Shown: positions 20,331-34,390, counted from the first letter of the stretch. The stretch: 64,000 bases of DNA from Paraphaeosphaeria minitans (GCA_015832175.1 WJXW01000002.1:930001-994000); one strand, 5' to 3'. Notes: a model not told the origin generated them from the sequence alone. Numbers and translations are program-made.

Positions 20331-23300
20331 AATGTTATGCAGCAAAGTAGTTACTCTATTATATAGTCCTTATTAATTCTGTCTACTAAAGCCTTAACAG
20401 TAATGTGTAGTTTATTTATTAAGATTAGTATTTAGAGTGCCTAGTTAGGTGCTTTCTTTATATAAGTATTAGTAGGATTGTCTTTGCTATTAATCCACCT
20501 AATCTCTGTAATTTCCTGTTTTTTATACAACTCCTTAATTAACATAATGTTAATTATAAGGCGTTTTTTGTTTGTAGTGCCTAGTTGTACAAGGTATTTG
20601 TATAGGGATTTCGAGTTAGTATAGACTACAATAGGAATTAGGGGGATTTAAAGTGTTTGTACAATCTATTAAAGTGTTATACTTAATATAATTATATTAT
20701 TAAAACTGCCTACTAGACCGTACAATTCGCTTACTAGAACACTTCTAGTTACTCTTTTACACTTTACTAAGTTCTAGTAGATAATATTGCTACAGATCTT
20801 AAAGTCCTAAGTTGTTGTGCGATGTTCCTCTACTAGTATAATAATAAAGCCAAGCTGTGAGCTTAGGTCTCTATTATTAGCAAAAGAGCTATCTGTAAAA
20901 ATAAATAGCTTTATACAACCTAGGTTAAGTAGAATAAATTTTAGTCCTCTTTGTGCATTCTAAATTTACTAGTTTAAACACATGTTTAGTGCCTTAATAT
21001 CTTTTTCTATTAGTACTATTATTTGTGTAGTAATAGACAGGTTAAATGTTACTTCTAGTTAGTAAACTAAAGAGATATATGCACCTCTTGCTTATTATGT
21101 AATATATTAATATATAGCGTCTTTGTTCTAGAGATTAATTATGCAAAGGCTTTTAGCCTATCCCTTCTATTCTAGGGTAACAACACCCTAGATAAGTTGG
21201 ATTTTGCCTCTATTAAACTTAATTGCCTTATCTTGTGTTAAGACGCTTTTGTCCTTCGCACAAAACTTTGCAGTATAGAGCTACTCCTTTTCTTATTGTG
21301 CGAAGCTTTCTGTGACTACACTAAGGGTGTTATTAGTCTAGAGTCTAGTAATGCTAAATATCTTAGGTCCCTTATTTATAATAAGTAGGCATAGGTCGTA
21401 TATTAACATATGCATCCTTAGTTTCTCTTTATAGTAGTTGTGGTATATTTTAAACTAGTAGAGACCTAATTCTGCTGCGCTATACAGAGGTTGTATAACT
21501 TACAGAATTGTGTTTAGTAGGAAGAAATTACGTATTTCTACTAGTAGTTAGGCGTATAATGTGCAAAGAAGTTTGTTAGTAGACTATATATAGGCCTAAG
21601 TAATATCCCTAAGCTTAATATATATATTGTATAACTAAATTAGTGTTACAGAAAGAGCTAATAGCAACTTCTAGCTTACACACTAGATAGTAGGGGATTA
21701 TGTAAAGATCTCCTCTTTTTCTTTGTCTAAATAGCTAGTAAAAACAAGTCTTAATTTCTTATATAATTGGGTTGTCTTGCCTTTAATCTCTTATACGAGA
21801 CGCAGGTTAAAGATATAGCTAGGTTATTTATTAGAATTATATAATAAGATCTTAAAAGTGCTATTAGTAATAAAGGTATTTATTTCTGCTATATTTAATT
21901 CTTTAAAGGGCTAGCTAGGTGTAGTAATAACACTGTTTATACAAAGCTTTAGTGTAAGCTTAAAGTTATCTTTTTCTTTTTAGGTAATAAACTAGGTGTT
22001 TAGTCTTCCTAATCTTTGTTAAGCTTCACCTAATTATGCAACTATAGTAGTTTAATCCTTTCTAGGTCTTCCCCTTAGTCTTAGCTTTAGGGCTTTAATT
22101 CGTGCGGCTATAGGAGTATCTATATTCTGTGGTTCCTATGTGCTATCTTTAGTTACGCGATAGTATAGTTTAACCTATATATAGCGTAGTTTTAGAGGTC
22201 TATTTTTAAGCTCTAGGATAATGTCTCTTCCTTTAATGCTCTTAATCTTGTATAGTCTTTACTATCCCTTCTTTTCTCTCTAGGCTATAACTTTAGAGCC
22301 TAGTGGGAGTGCAAGGGTTCTATGCGATAATAGGCTATTCCTAGTGTTAATTACATAAGTAACTTTAACTTTAGCTCTATCCTTTTTAAGTATTTTTATT
22401 GCTTTCTAAACTGTATTAGCTTAGGCAATTAGTTCTAGTAAGGGTAGAGAGTCCTTATTAATCCTTAAGTAGGCACTAAAGACTAGGAGGGTAGGTACTA
22501 TGCCATTAGGCCTAGCTGTGTTATTTAGTGTCTTTACTACTATCTATAGCACTGTCTTATTGTCTATATAACTGTTAATCTTAGCTCTTAGGATGTTATA
22601 CGCTTAGCGTAGTAGTGTATATACTCTTTTAATCTTGCCTACAGCCTAGTGTGCCTCTACTAGCATTTGCCTATATTCTGCCCTAACTATCTTCGCATAG
22701 TTCTAAAACTTATTAGAAGTAAAGTTAGTTCTTAGGTTATAGATAATATAATCTAGTGGGCCTTAGTATATATTAATCTAGTATCTTATTAAGGCATCCT
22801 AGGTGTCTTGTGCAGTTATTAATCTTAGGAATTAGGCTGCCTAAAATAATATATCTACATTAATAACATGCAGGATATCCCTTTTACTAATTTATATAAT
22901 ATTAATAATAATCTTATAGTTAAAGTATAAGTTATCTTAGATAGAGAACTTAAAGCGTCTTAGCGCTTAGTTATATAACTAGTAGTAGTAATAGAACTTT
23001 CTTACTTTTTCTAGTATAGAGCTCTCTACTTTATGCCCTGCCTAAGTAAGAAGCTTATATAGTCTTTCTGTCTAGGGGTGTCCAAAACAGCGGTGTAGGC
23101 GTTAGAGTTCTGTCTCTGTAAAGAAGAGAGCTAATTCCTTATTACTAAGGTTAAAGAAGAGGTAACCCTACTTTTGTATAACTAGGACTATTATACTGTC
23201 CTTTTATACAATAATATCTAGGATATTATTAAAGTATACCCTAAGTCTATTAGCATCTGCTAGCAATAGCAGGAATAGTGTTAGGGAGTTAAGGATATAG

Positions 23301-23600
23301 TAGGTTACTATTCCTATAGGGTTAGTAATTTATATAGTGCCTAGAGATGTCTAGGAACCCTGTCCTCTAAAGCTAATGTTAGTAGATTCTAGTAACTAGT
23401 CTATTTTAGTAGTTAGGTTTTCGTGTAAGTAGGCAGTAAGCTAGTTCTTTCCTACTATAGATACTTATATAGCGCCTGTGTCCTAGAGTTCTCCTTAGTA
23501 CTTTGTATAATACTAACTGGCTAGAGTAAATAGTTGTGTAGGTTCCTTTGTATTCTTATTATCCTTACCATATTAGATGTCTTCGCTAGTTGTGTGATAA
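20331..23600 (-). pseudogene. Copia-1 pol remnant (protease, integrase, RT, RNase H)
   Basis: Minus-strand reading collinear with copy F pol: zinc-binding and D-D-E integrase at about 22,400-23,250, RT at ~21,300-22,100, and RNase H with I-D-S-S-F and KRVTRSVLVSELY-type blocks at ~20,600-21,000. Stops are nearly all TAA/TAG. Confidence 0.75.
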
Positions 23601-25340
23601 AGGTAGGTAGTAGAAGTAAGGTATAAAGTAGCTTTCTGTGCTTTTTTTTTATTACTCTATTAGTCTTGTTTATCTTCCTTCTTTTTTATGTAATAGTCTT
23701 CTTCCTCTAGCTCTCCTTTAAAGTTAAGGATATATACTTATATATCTATAGTAGAGGGTTTATATTTGTAGAAGTTAGCGTATAATAATATATATTACCT
23801 TCTAGCTTACTAAGTATCCTTTAGTAGATAGTTAGTAGACTAGCATCCTTCTTTATAGTATATAAAGCATTTCTACTTTATGTAAGAGCTTAAACTTCTA
23901 AAGTTACCCCTTCCTTTTAGTCTAAAGGTTAATCTGCCTCTAAAGGGGCTAGATCCTTTTATGTAATTAGGATTATTATATTATTAATTAGTGTAGTACA
24001 CCTCTTTACTATCTTAAAGGAACTATAACTTCTTCCTATCTTTAGTAACTTAGAGTAACGCATAAAGATTACTAAGTAAGCCTTCTACTATGTTTTTAGG
24101 GTTAAATATAGCTTATTTAAGGTTAGGATAGCCGCGGCATGCTTATATAATAGTGGTGTGTAGTTATAATTTACTACTAAAGCCTTATCTAAGAGCCCTT
24201 TAGGCTAAGGTAAGCTTATTAATTATTGCTTCTAGGGCCTTATGCGATATAGCAGCTAGATTATTCCTTTTATAGCGTTTAAAGGTAAGAGTGGTCTAGT
24301 CTATCTAGTACTAATTATAATTAACACTAGTGTTAAAGTGCCTATTTAGTCTATTGTATAATTCATCCTATAGAAGTCCTAGTCTAATGTTATATAGGTA
24401 GTAGGTACTCGCACGATTAGAAAGGATTCCTAAGAAGATATTTGTATACTAGTCCTATAGTATACCTAGCCTGTAGTATAGTTCTCTAAAGACTTTTGTC
24501 TTGTCTACTAGGATATTATACAGCCTACTAGTGTAGTTATTCTCTTTACTTTAAGCCTTCTAAAAGAGAATAATCTTGTCTAGCTAGATATAAGCATAAT
24601 CTCCTAGTTATTAAAGAGACTAGGAGTGTCTAGCCTTTTTATACAATATAGTTTGTTAGGCAAAAGTAGTCTAGGTTTTAGGCTGTTACTACTAGTGTGG
24701 CTCTATATATAGTGTTTCTAACCTTACACGTATAGGGATAGGCCCTAGCTGTGCTCTATATATATATACATTGCCTATAGATAGTGTAGGTTACATTGTT
24801 AGGATTATACAAAGTAGTTTAAGTTACAGTTATAGTGTTATTATACAAAAGGTCTATAGCTTATAGTTAAGCTGTAATAGTTTAAAGAGTTTCTTTATAT
24901 AGGTGTTCTTTATTATAGAATTAGTAGTGATAAAGCCTTCCTTTATAAGAAAAGTAATAAGCTCTCTTCTTACTACATAACTAATTTTATTAAAGGTTCT
25001 CTCCTTCTAGTTATTAAAATCTTTAGTAAAAGAAGAGATTACCTCTTTACCTTTAAGGCTGCTTACGCGATATTACGCAATTATGTATACTATATAAGTG
25101 TTTAGCTGTTTTAGAGAAGGGGGTAGGTAGCTGTGTAGATCTACTCTGTCCACTTAGTACTTTTGTGCGATCTCTCCTCTTAAGGTAATAGCCTTAATAT
25201 TTATTACTTCCTCTACTTATTAAAGCTATATTACTTTAGCTTTATCTTTCTACTAAGGAGGTAGTATTAATTATTATGTAACATCTTTAGGTTATAGTTC
25301 CTCTAAGAAGTCTTCTAGTTTTAAGGCCATATTATTATTA
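23600..25340 (-). pseudogene. Copia-1 gag remnant
   Basis: Minus-strand gag including a zinc-knuckle region (~23,830-23,900, Y-[FC]-I-Y-Y-x-x-x-[GY]-[CY]) and the block collinear with copy F 52,700-54,240. Inactive. Confidence 0.7.
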
Positions 25341-25423
25341 TCTTTCTTAGTTGTGCGACGTGTCTGCGTTTAGTTATTGCTAGTTTAATCGTGCGACGTG
25401 TTTTTTAGGGTTGTAAATGTGCT

Positions 25424-25653
25424 TACTATCTCCTTTCTTTTCTGTAGAATAGCTTAGACTAGATTATGCGACTCTTTATAGATGTGCGCGCTTTGTTTCT
25501 ACTTATTATATAATCTAAAATTTAATCTCTAGTAAAGGTACTATCTCCTTTCTTTTCTATAGAATAGCTTAAACTAGATTATGCGACTCTTTATAAATAT
25601 GCGTGCTTTGTTTCTACTTATTATATAATCTAAAATTTAATCTCTAGTAAAGA
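25424..25653 (-). repeat. Tandem duplication of a 115-bp unit in the Copia-1 leader
   Basis: Two adjacent copies beginning TACTATCTCCTTTC at 25,424 and 25,539. The same arrangement is found in copies F and G; copy H has a single unit. Confidence 0.85.
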
Positions 25654-25744
25654 TAACAATACAGAGCCTGCGTATCTAGCTTATAGGGCGCTCTGTCTTT
25701 AGACCTTACTAGTTTATAGTTGATTAGAATTAACTACTAATTAG

Positions 25745-25982
25745 TGTTGGTTTGGCTTAATCTGCAATTAAGCATTTAAGGGTTAATAGTATACTATCGT
25801 GTAAAGGGTAAGAAGTAGGTTTAATTAATTACGTCTAGTCTATCGTATAAAGGGGCACTAAGGGCTTTATAAAGTCTCTACCTCTTAGTGCTAACCTAAG
25901 TAGTGGGTCCTTGTGCGGGTCCCTATAGGTAGGTAGGCCCCCACTTTACCCAGTGCTACTTGTACGATAAACTGTACAGACA
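25745..25982 (-). repeat. Copia-1 5' LTR of the nested copy, 238 bp
   Basis: Plus-strand start TGTTGGTTTGGC, end CTGTACAGACA. Less RIP-altered than the 3' LTR in places (TACAGACA kept). Confidence 0.92.
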
Positions 25983-28300
25983 GGTACTATATTTATTTCT
26001 CTAGTATTCTACACATTTATAGATATAAGTTATTATAGCTTCCTTAATTCCTTTAAAGGTGTAATTCCTTTAGATAAGTTTTATTATCTTTATAATGCCT
26101 AGGTGTCTGTACATAAGATTATTGTGGTATTATTAGATAATCTTAGTCTATAAATATTCTAGAACTTTTTAGTTAATTACTAAAAGTTAATTTAGTTCTA
26201 CTATTAGCTCTAGAGATCTATCTTTAGCTTTGCGAAGGATTATAGAGAAGGTTTTTACCTTTTCTTCTACTAGATTACTTTATTAGCTAAAAGCGTCTAC
26301 TCTGCCATTTTCTCTTCTAGCTATATAGATAATTTTAAACTTATACTGCCTAGTAGTTTATAACTATTTTTATTGTTATAGCGTAAGTTCTTTTATTATT
26401 ATGAACCTTAGAAGGTTCTTATAATTTATATAGATTTCTAGTGTTAAGTAACTAAGTGTATAGATCCTCTAGTGCTTTAAGGCTTTAATAATAGCGTAGA
26501 GTTCTTTATTATATACGTTGTATTATGTTTCGGCGTTATTAAATTTGTATAAGTAATAGGTAATTAGGTACTATTTACTATTACGTTTTTATTTAGCGTA
26601 GGCGCCTAGCGTAAGATCGCTAGCGTCTATTTTAAAGCGTAGTGGTTTATCGCTTCTAAAATAAACAAGGATAGGTTCTATAATACATACTGTCTTAAGG
26701 AGTTAGAATAACATTCTACACTTATCTGTCTATTTAAAGGGTACGTCCTTTTTTATAAAATTTATTAAAGGTATTATAACCTTTACGTAATTTTAGATAA
26801 ATTGTTAATTAAATCTATAGAATCCTAAGAATTCTTAGATATTCTTAGCTATCTTTAGTATTAGCCAGTTCTTAATGTATTTAACTTTACTTAGTGCTAT
26901 CTCAATTCCTTCTATAGTAATAATATGTCCTAGGAATTTAAGTTATTTAATATTAAACTTACATTTCTTAAGTTTAATATAAACGCATACTTTGTCTAGT
27001 GCTTCTAGTACTGTCTATATATACTTAGTGTGGTCTGATTTGTTTTTAGAAAAGACGAGGATATTGTCTATATACGCGATAACAAATATGTCTAGATGTT
27101 TATAGAGTACGTTATTAATAAGCGCTATAAAAGCTGCTAGTGTATTTGTAAGTTTAAATAGCATAACCTTATACTTAAATAGTCTGTAGCGTAATTAAAA
27201 CGCTATTTTCTATTCTTTACCTTTCTTAATTTGTATAAGGTAGTAACTGTCTTTTAGATCTATTATTATGAATATCTTAGCTTAAGATAGTTAATCTTAT
27301 AACTCTGTAATATTTAGTAGTAGATATTAGTTCTTTATTATTATGTTGTTAAGTTATTAGTAGTTAACGTATAGTCTATCTAATCTATCCTTTTTCTTAA
27401 TAAATATAAAAGGGCTTGCCGCTAGTGACTTTAATAGTTATATATATCCTTTCTTAAGATTTATCTTAATAAAATTACGTTCCTTAAGGAGTTCTTCTCC
27501 TGTTTTACTATATAGTAGTCTAAAGGGTGGCGTCTTCCCTTCTTCTAGGTCTATTATAAGATCCTAGGGTTAATATTCTAGTAGGTTTGCTTTTCCTTCC
27601 TTTTCTATAAATATGTGTATCTATTTCCTATACTCTTTTAGTAAGGTAAAGAGTGTACTATTATCCTCCTTCTTACGCTTCTTAACCTAGTAGTTCCTAC
27701 TAGCATCTACTAAGGTGTGCTTCTATTTTTTAACTATCTATCGCAATATTATATTATTAATAACTCCCTTATCTACTATTATTTTTAGTTAATGCGTAGG
27801 CTTTACTAATAATACATAATTATAGCGTTTAAACAATATTTTCTTTATACCCTAGTTAATTTATAGGTTGTGTATTGTTAACTAAAGTAATCCTAAGACT
27901 AACTTATACTTAGATCCTAGTAAGACATTCAAGGTAAGTTCCTCTCTATATTCTTAGACTATTATTGTGGTAGTAACCTCCTAGTATATTTAAGGTGTCT
28001 TAGGCATTAGGGATCTATTTGCGACATAGATAATATAGAGTACTTTTTTCTCTAATATTATAAGTCCTACTTATCTTACTATTGAATAAGATATAAAGTT
28101 CTTTCCTACTCTTAAGTTTATAAGAGCTTAAGCCTATATTCCTTTAAGCTATACTAGTAGCTTAACTAATACTATGCTTACTGTGGTATTTAATTTAATA
28201 AAGGCGTTTTCTTATTTAAGTTTAGGCCTAAAAAAGACATTTATTTGTGTAGGTTATAGTTAAGTTCTAGTGCCTAGTATGTATTTCTAAGTATCTACTT
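25983..28300 (-). pseudogene. Gypsy-1 copy B protease, RT, RNase H and integrase start
   Basis: Minus-strand pol, collinear with copy A 30,960-33,200. The RT core reads Y-I-D-N-I-L-V-F near 27,056-27,082, the second catalytic Asp changed to Asn by G-to-A, the same change as in copy A. Confidence 0.8.
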
Positions 28301-30090
28301 CTATTATTATTCTTAAGTACGTAGCTTATATAGATCGTCTTCTTCTTCTTCTTTCTATAAGAATGTTCTTCTGTTTTTCCTTCTGTAGTCTTTACTATTC
28401 CTATATACTAGTTAAATTAGTAGCTCTATTATTACTTCTTACATAGGGCAGTTTGCAAAGCTGTCTAAACGTTTAGCTATATAGTAGTATTCGCAGTCTT
28501 AGTTTAGATATATATACTAGTACAGTTGCATATAGTCTCTATTAATAAGTATATTATAGCATTTATTACCCTTTAGCGTAAGGTAAGGAAAGTATTTTAC
28601 TTATTATTTATTCTAGAGGTGTTTGTTATAAGCTGTAATAGGGCAGTTTATCTATATCTATCTACAGCACAGTTTCCTTTTAGGTTATTTTTTATTTTCC
28701 TCTTTCTCTATCTTATATTATGCGTATATTAGTTCTTCGCAATGCGTCTATATACAGAATTAGTGTGTAGGATTTTAGTGGTCTAGGTAGTACTTTAGTA
28801 CGTAGTCTAACTTCTTATTTTTATAGGGTTATATTCCTTTTAGTGCCTAGTGGGGTTCTATGTAGTCCTAAACATTTAGTTTATACTTAGGTAATATAGG
28901 GTTGTCTTCTTCCCACCTACTTTGTAAGTAAGGAGTAGGAGATCTTAGTATTTCTTCTACGTCTTCTATGTTATAGTATACGTTAGAGTTATCTTCTAGA
29001 TTTTTATATAGTTGTAAGTTAGGTAAATCTAATTACTTACTTTACTCTAGTGTAACGTGTTAGTAACTAAATAGCGTTATAATAACTTCTTATTCCTTAT
29101 TAGGTTCTTAGTCTTTAATAGTTAGTATATTTAACTTAGTTTAATAGACTTTGTTCTTTAATCTATAGTTTCTAGCTATATAGCCTAGTTTACTACATGT
29201 AAAGTATTTATAGGTCTTAGTTATTAATTATTAATTTCTATTAGAGACGCGTTTATTAGGCTACTTAGGGCCTATCCTTCCTCCTTTTTCTTTACCTAAG
29301 TAGTTAAACTAGACATCTTTTATTAGTTTATATCTCTAGTAGTTCCTTAGCTATTACTTTTAGATAATTCTAATAGGGTTCTTATAAACTATTTTTGCTA
29401 GTTGTCTAAAGCTTATCGCCCTAGGGTTTTAGTAAAGCTCCTGTTGCAGTAAAAACTACTCTCTATTAATTCTAATAGTTTCTTTATATAGTTCTTTAAG
29501 GTTAGCAATTCGTGCACTACTATATAAGAGTTCCTTATATAGTTTCTATTTAAGTCCTTGTTTGTATATATCCTAAAGAAATTTATTGTCCTAGTTAAGT
29601 TACATAGCGTATCTACGAAACTTAGCTATATACTTACCTGCTAATTATTTCTAAGTTATAGTCTAAATTTTTACTTTCGCAATAGAGTCCTTATTAGTAA
29701 TTCTAAAAAGTTATTTAAGGTATTTCTTAAAGTTATTATAATCCTTAATAATATTAACTATATTAGCGTATTTGTTCGCGTAATTGTTGTTATTGTTATT
29801 GTAGTCTATTCCTAGGTACTTTTTAAAGTAAAGATAGATCTATAATCCTACATCTCCTCGCATATATATTACTGCGAAAATAACCTTCTTTTTGTTTTTA
29901 AGAGGTTTATCTAAGTTAAAGAAGTAGAGGTCTAACTAGAGAATCTAGATATTAGTTTAAGATTGTTTACTAAAGTAGAGATTAGGTTTATGCGCCTTAC
30001 TACTATCCTTTATAGGAGTAATCTTAGCAGCACCTAAAGCTGTAGAAGAGGTAGGAGTTTGTGAAGTACTTATGTTAAGGGTGTTTAAGA
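28300..30090 (-). pseudogene. Gypsy-1 copy B gag remnant
   Basis: Minus-strand gag with the knuckle region near 29,155-29,200, an Asn-run homologous to copy A near 29,775-29,810, and a Cys-rich segment between knuckle and protease. Many TAA/TAG. Confidence 0.75.
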
Positions 30091-30502
30091 TATTAAATCT
30101 AAGAGGGTAGCTAGTCCTAAAGGGTTAAAGTTAGTTCTTAGGTAGGAGTACTTATAGAAGGTGGAAGGTCTTATTAATACAATAGTATCTTACAAAGTGT
30201 AATAAGTTAATAATTTAGTCTGCTAGAATCTAAATAATAGATTAATAAACAAATTAAACACAAGTATAAAAAGCTTATTCCCGCGTTTCTATATAATAGG
30301 GCTACTCTGTTACTTAGTGTTACTAAGTAACTAAGTATATTACGTAACCTACTCTACTGCTTAGTGCCACTAAGCAACTAAGCACATCACGTAACCTAAT
30401 CTAAGTTACTTAGCGTCTCTTTTGTTACGTTTGTAATCCTGTCGCTGTCCTATTACACCTTTATAAGCGTCCAAGTCCCACATTGTTATCTAGTACGTAA
30501 CA
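30091..30502 (-). repeat. Gypsy-1 copy B 5' LTR (right), 412 bp
   Basis: Starts TATTAAATCTAAGAGGG and ends TAGTACGTAACA on the plus strand; followed by the CCTAA duplication. Confidence 0.92.
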
Positions 30503-33500
30503 CCTAAAAGGAAACTGCGCTATAGATAGATATAGATAAACTGCCCTATTATAGCTTATAACAAACACCTCTAGAATAAATAATAAGTAAAATACTTTCC
30601 TTACCTTACGCTAGAGGGTAATAAATACTATAACATGTTTATTAATAGAGACTATATATAACTATACTAGTATACGTGTCTAAACTAAGACTGCAAATAC
30701 TACTATATAGCTAAATATTTAGATAGCTTTATAAACTGCCCTACGTAAAAAGTAATAACAGAACTATTAATTTAACTAGTATATAGGAACAGTAAAGACT
30801 ACAAGAGAAAAAACAGAAGAATATCCTTATAGAAAGAAAAAAAAGACAATTTATATAAGCTACATACTTAAGAACAATAATAGAAGCAGATACTTAGAAA
30901 CACATACTAGGCACTAGAACTTAACTACAACCTATACAAATAGATGTCTTTTTTAGGCCTAAACTTAGATAAAAAAACGCCTTTATTAAATTAAATACTA
31001 TAGTAAGCATAGTATTAGTTAAACTACTAGTATAGCTTAAAGAAATATAGGCTTAAGCTCTTATAGACTTAGGAGTAGGAAAGAACTTTATATTTTATTA
31101 GATAGTAAGATAAGTAGGACTTATAATATTAGAGAAAGAAGTACCCTATATTATCTATATTACAAATAGATCCCTAATACCTAAGACACATTAAATATAC
31201 TAGGAGGTTACTACCACAATAACAGTCTAAGGATATAGAGAGGAACTTACCTTAGATGTCTTACTAGGATCTAAGCATAAGTTAGTTTTAGAATTACTTT
31301 AGTTAATAATATATAACCTGCAGATTAACTAGGGTACAAAGAAAATATTATTTAAATACTATAATTATATATTATAAGTAAAGCCTATATATTAACTAAA
31401 AATAATAGTAAATAAGGGAGTTATTAATAATATAATACCGCGATAGATAGTTAAAAAATAAAAGCACACCTTATTAGACGCTAGTAGGAACTACTAGGTT
31501 AAGAAGTGTAAGAAGGAGGATAATAGTACACCCCTTACCTTACTAAGAGAGTATAGGAAATAAATATATATATTTATAGAAAAGGAAGGAAAAGTAAACC
31601 TACTAGAATATTAACCCTAGGATCTTATAATAGACCTAGAAGAAGGGAAGACGCCACCCTTTAGACTACTATATAGTAAGATAGGAGAAGAACTCCTTAA
31701 AGAACGTAATTTTATTAAGATAAACTTTAAGAAAAGATATATATAACTATTAAAGTTACTAGCAGTAAGCCCTTTTATGTTTATTAAGAAAAAGGATAGA
31801 TTAGATAGACTATACGTTAACTACTAATAACTTAATAACATAATAGTAAAGAACTAATATCTACTACTAAATATTATAGAGTTACAAGATTAACTATCTT
31901 AAGCTAAGATATTTATAATAATAGATCTAAGAGACAGTTACCACCTTATATAAATTAAGAAAGGTAAAGAATAGAAAACAGCGCTTTAATTACGCTATAG
32001 ACTATTTAAATATAAAGTTATGCCTTTTAGAATTATAAACGCACTAATAGCTTTTATAGCACTTATTAATAACGTACTCTATAAAAATCTAGACATATTT
32101 ATTATCGCGTATATAGATAATATCCTCGTCTTTTCTAAAAACAAATTAGACCACACTAAGTATATATAGATAGTACTAAAAGTACTAGACAAAGTATACC
32201 TTTACATTAAACTTAAGAAATATAAGTTTAATATTAAATAACTTAAATTCCTAGAACATATTATTACTATAGAAGAAATTAAGATAGCACTAAGTAAAGT
32301 TAAATAAATTAAGAACTAGCTAATACTAAAGACAGCTAAGAATATCTAAAAATTTTTAGGATTCTATAGATTTAACTAACAATTTATCTAAGATTATGCA
32401 AAGGTCATAATACCCGTAATAAATTTTATAAAGAAGGACGTACCCTTTAAATAAATAAATAAGTATAGAATATTATTCTAACTCCTTAAGACAGTATATA
32501 TTATAGAACCTATTTTTATTTATTTTAGAAGCGATAAACTACTACGCTTTAAAATAAGCGCTAGCGATCTTGCGCTAGGCGCCTACGCTAAATAAAAACG
32601 TAATAGTAAATAGCACCTAATTACCTACTACTAATGTAAATTTAATAACGCTAAAATACAATATAACGTATATAATAAAGAACTCTATACTATTATTAAA
32701 GCCTTAAAGCACTAGAAAATCTACGCGCTTAGTTACTTAACGCTAGAAATCTATATAGATTATAAGAATCTTCTAAGGTTTATAATAACAAAAGAACTTA
32801 CGCTATAATAATAAAGATAGTTATAAACTATAAGGTAGTATAAGTTTAAAATTATCTATATAGCTAGAAAAGAAAATGGCAGAGCAGACACTCTTAGCTA
32901 ATAAGGTAATCTAGTAAGAGAAAAGGCAAAAACTTTCTCTATAATCTTGTATAAAGCCAAAGATAAATCTCTAGAACTAACAGCAGAACTAAATTAACTT
33001 TTAGTAATTAACTAAGGAGTTCTAGAATATTTATAGACTAAGATTATCTAATAATACTATAATAGCCCTATATATAGACACCTAGGTATTACGAAAATAA
33101 TAGAACTTATCTAAAGGAATTACACCTTTAAAGGAATTAAAGAAGCTGTAATAACTTATGTCTATAAATGTGTAGAATACTAGAGAAACAAACACAGTAT
33201 ATATTTTAAATATAGAGAGATATAAGCAATTAGAATACTAATAGCACTATAGGAAGATATTACTATAAATTTTATTATAGGAATTCTTAACTCTAAGGAT
33301 CTAACAACAGGAATTAAATATAATAGTATACTAGTAATAGTCTACTAACTAACTAAGTATCTTAAGCTTATTCTATGCCTTAAAAGAATAATAGTGAAGG
33401 AACTTGCCTTTCTTATCTTAGACTAACTAATTAGACACTACAGAATCCTAAAAATAATTATTAGCGACAGAGATAAGCTCTTTACGTTAAATTATTAGAT

Positions 33501-34390
33501 AACGCTTATAGCCCTACTTAGAGTAAAACAAAAGCTATTAACAGCTTACTATCTATAAATAGATAGATAGATAGAACGTACGAACTAAACTATAGAAACG
33601 TACCTACGCATCTACTACAATAGTTAAAAGAATAACTAGGTTTTATTACTACCTATAGCACAGTTAGCCTATAATAATAAAGTATTAGCAGCATTAGAAT
33701 ATACACTATTCTATATAAACTATAAAAGACACCTATATCTCTTTAATTAATAATTTCCTACAATAGTTAAAGTAAAAAAAGCTATAGATATAGCAGAAAA
33801 TATAAAAAAAATACACTAATAACTCTAAGAGAATCTTAAGAAAGCTTAGTAGTAATTAATTTCTTACTAAAACTAAAAATGTAAAATAACACCTTAGCTA
33901 AAAAAGGGGGATAAAGCATATCTGCTTATAAAGAACTTTTAAATATAAAAGAAGCAATATAAGAAACTAGATTATATTTAGGTTAGACTATTTTATATTT
34001 CTAAGTAAATATTACTAGTAAACTATAAGTTAGAACTACTGCTAGATATAAAGATATACCTAGTATTCTACGTATTACTACTAGAACTAGTAGACCCTAA
34101 TACACTAGTTAAAACCACCTTCTACTACTAGACTAAGGAAGAAAATAAATTTAAGGTTAAAAGAATTCTAAAATATAATTAGTATAACAACGCGTACCTT
34201 ATTAAGTAGAAAGGTTACTTACACAGCGAAAACACTTAGGAACTAGAGAACTACCTAAGAAACTATTAATAAAAGATTAGAGAATTCTACTAATAACTTA
34301 TATAGTATAATAATATTTGTACCTAAGATAGTAAAGGCACTAGATTATTCTAGAATTCTAATAGGAAATCCTTAAAAGTGCTCTATATTA
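30503..34390 (+). pseudogene. Gypsy-1 copy A: end of gag and pol (protease, RT, RNase H, integrase, chromodomain)
   Basis: Plus-strand continuation after copy B. Visible: a Cys/His-rich segment (30,520-30,760); a protease-like A-L-I-D-L-G-V-G-K-N-F (~31,055-31,090); RT with D-R-L-Y-V-N-Y, K-I-F-I-I-I-D-L-R-D-S-Y-H and Y-I-D-N-I-L-V-F-S (~31,795-32,135); integrase with the S-D-R-D-K-L-F block (~33,462-33,482) and D-R-Q-I-E-R-T-N (~33,565-33,590); a chromodomain (Y-L-I-K-*-K-G-Y … T-*-E-L-E-N-Y) at ~34,150-34,260. Stops are TAA/TAG at former Gln and Trp codons. Confidence 0.85.

Larger units (their letters stand above)
18783..25982 (-). mobile_element. Copia-1, full-length copy nested in Gypsy-1 copy B (7.2 kb)
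   Basis: 238-bp LTRs at both ends. The flanking GATAC (18,778-18,782) and GGTAC (25,983-25,987) are a 5-bp target duplication differing by one G/A change. Minus-strand order is LTR, leader with 115-bp duplication, gag, protease, integrase, RT, RNase H, long 3' non-coding region, LTR. Integrase before RT defines Ty1/Copia. Confidence 0.92.
16709..30502 (-). mobile_element. Gypsy-1 copy B, complete, nested in copy A and itself split by Copia-1
   Basis: Two 412-bp LTRs (16,709-17,120; 30,091-30,502) and exact CCTAA duplications in copy A gag. Internal order on the minus strand is gag, protease, RT/RNase H, integrase, chromodomain, then an antisense accessory frame. A Copia-1 copy occupies 18,783-25,982. 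Without it the element is ~6.6 kb. The purine tract AAAAAAGGGGGGGATAA abuts its 3' LTR (minus-strand sense). Confidence 0.92.
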
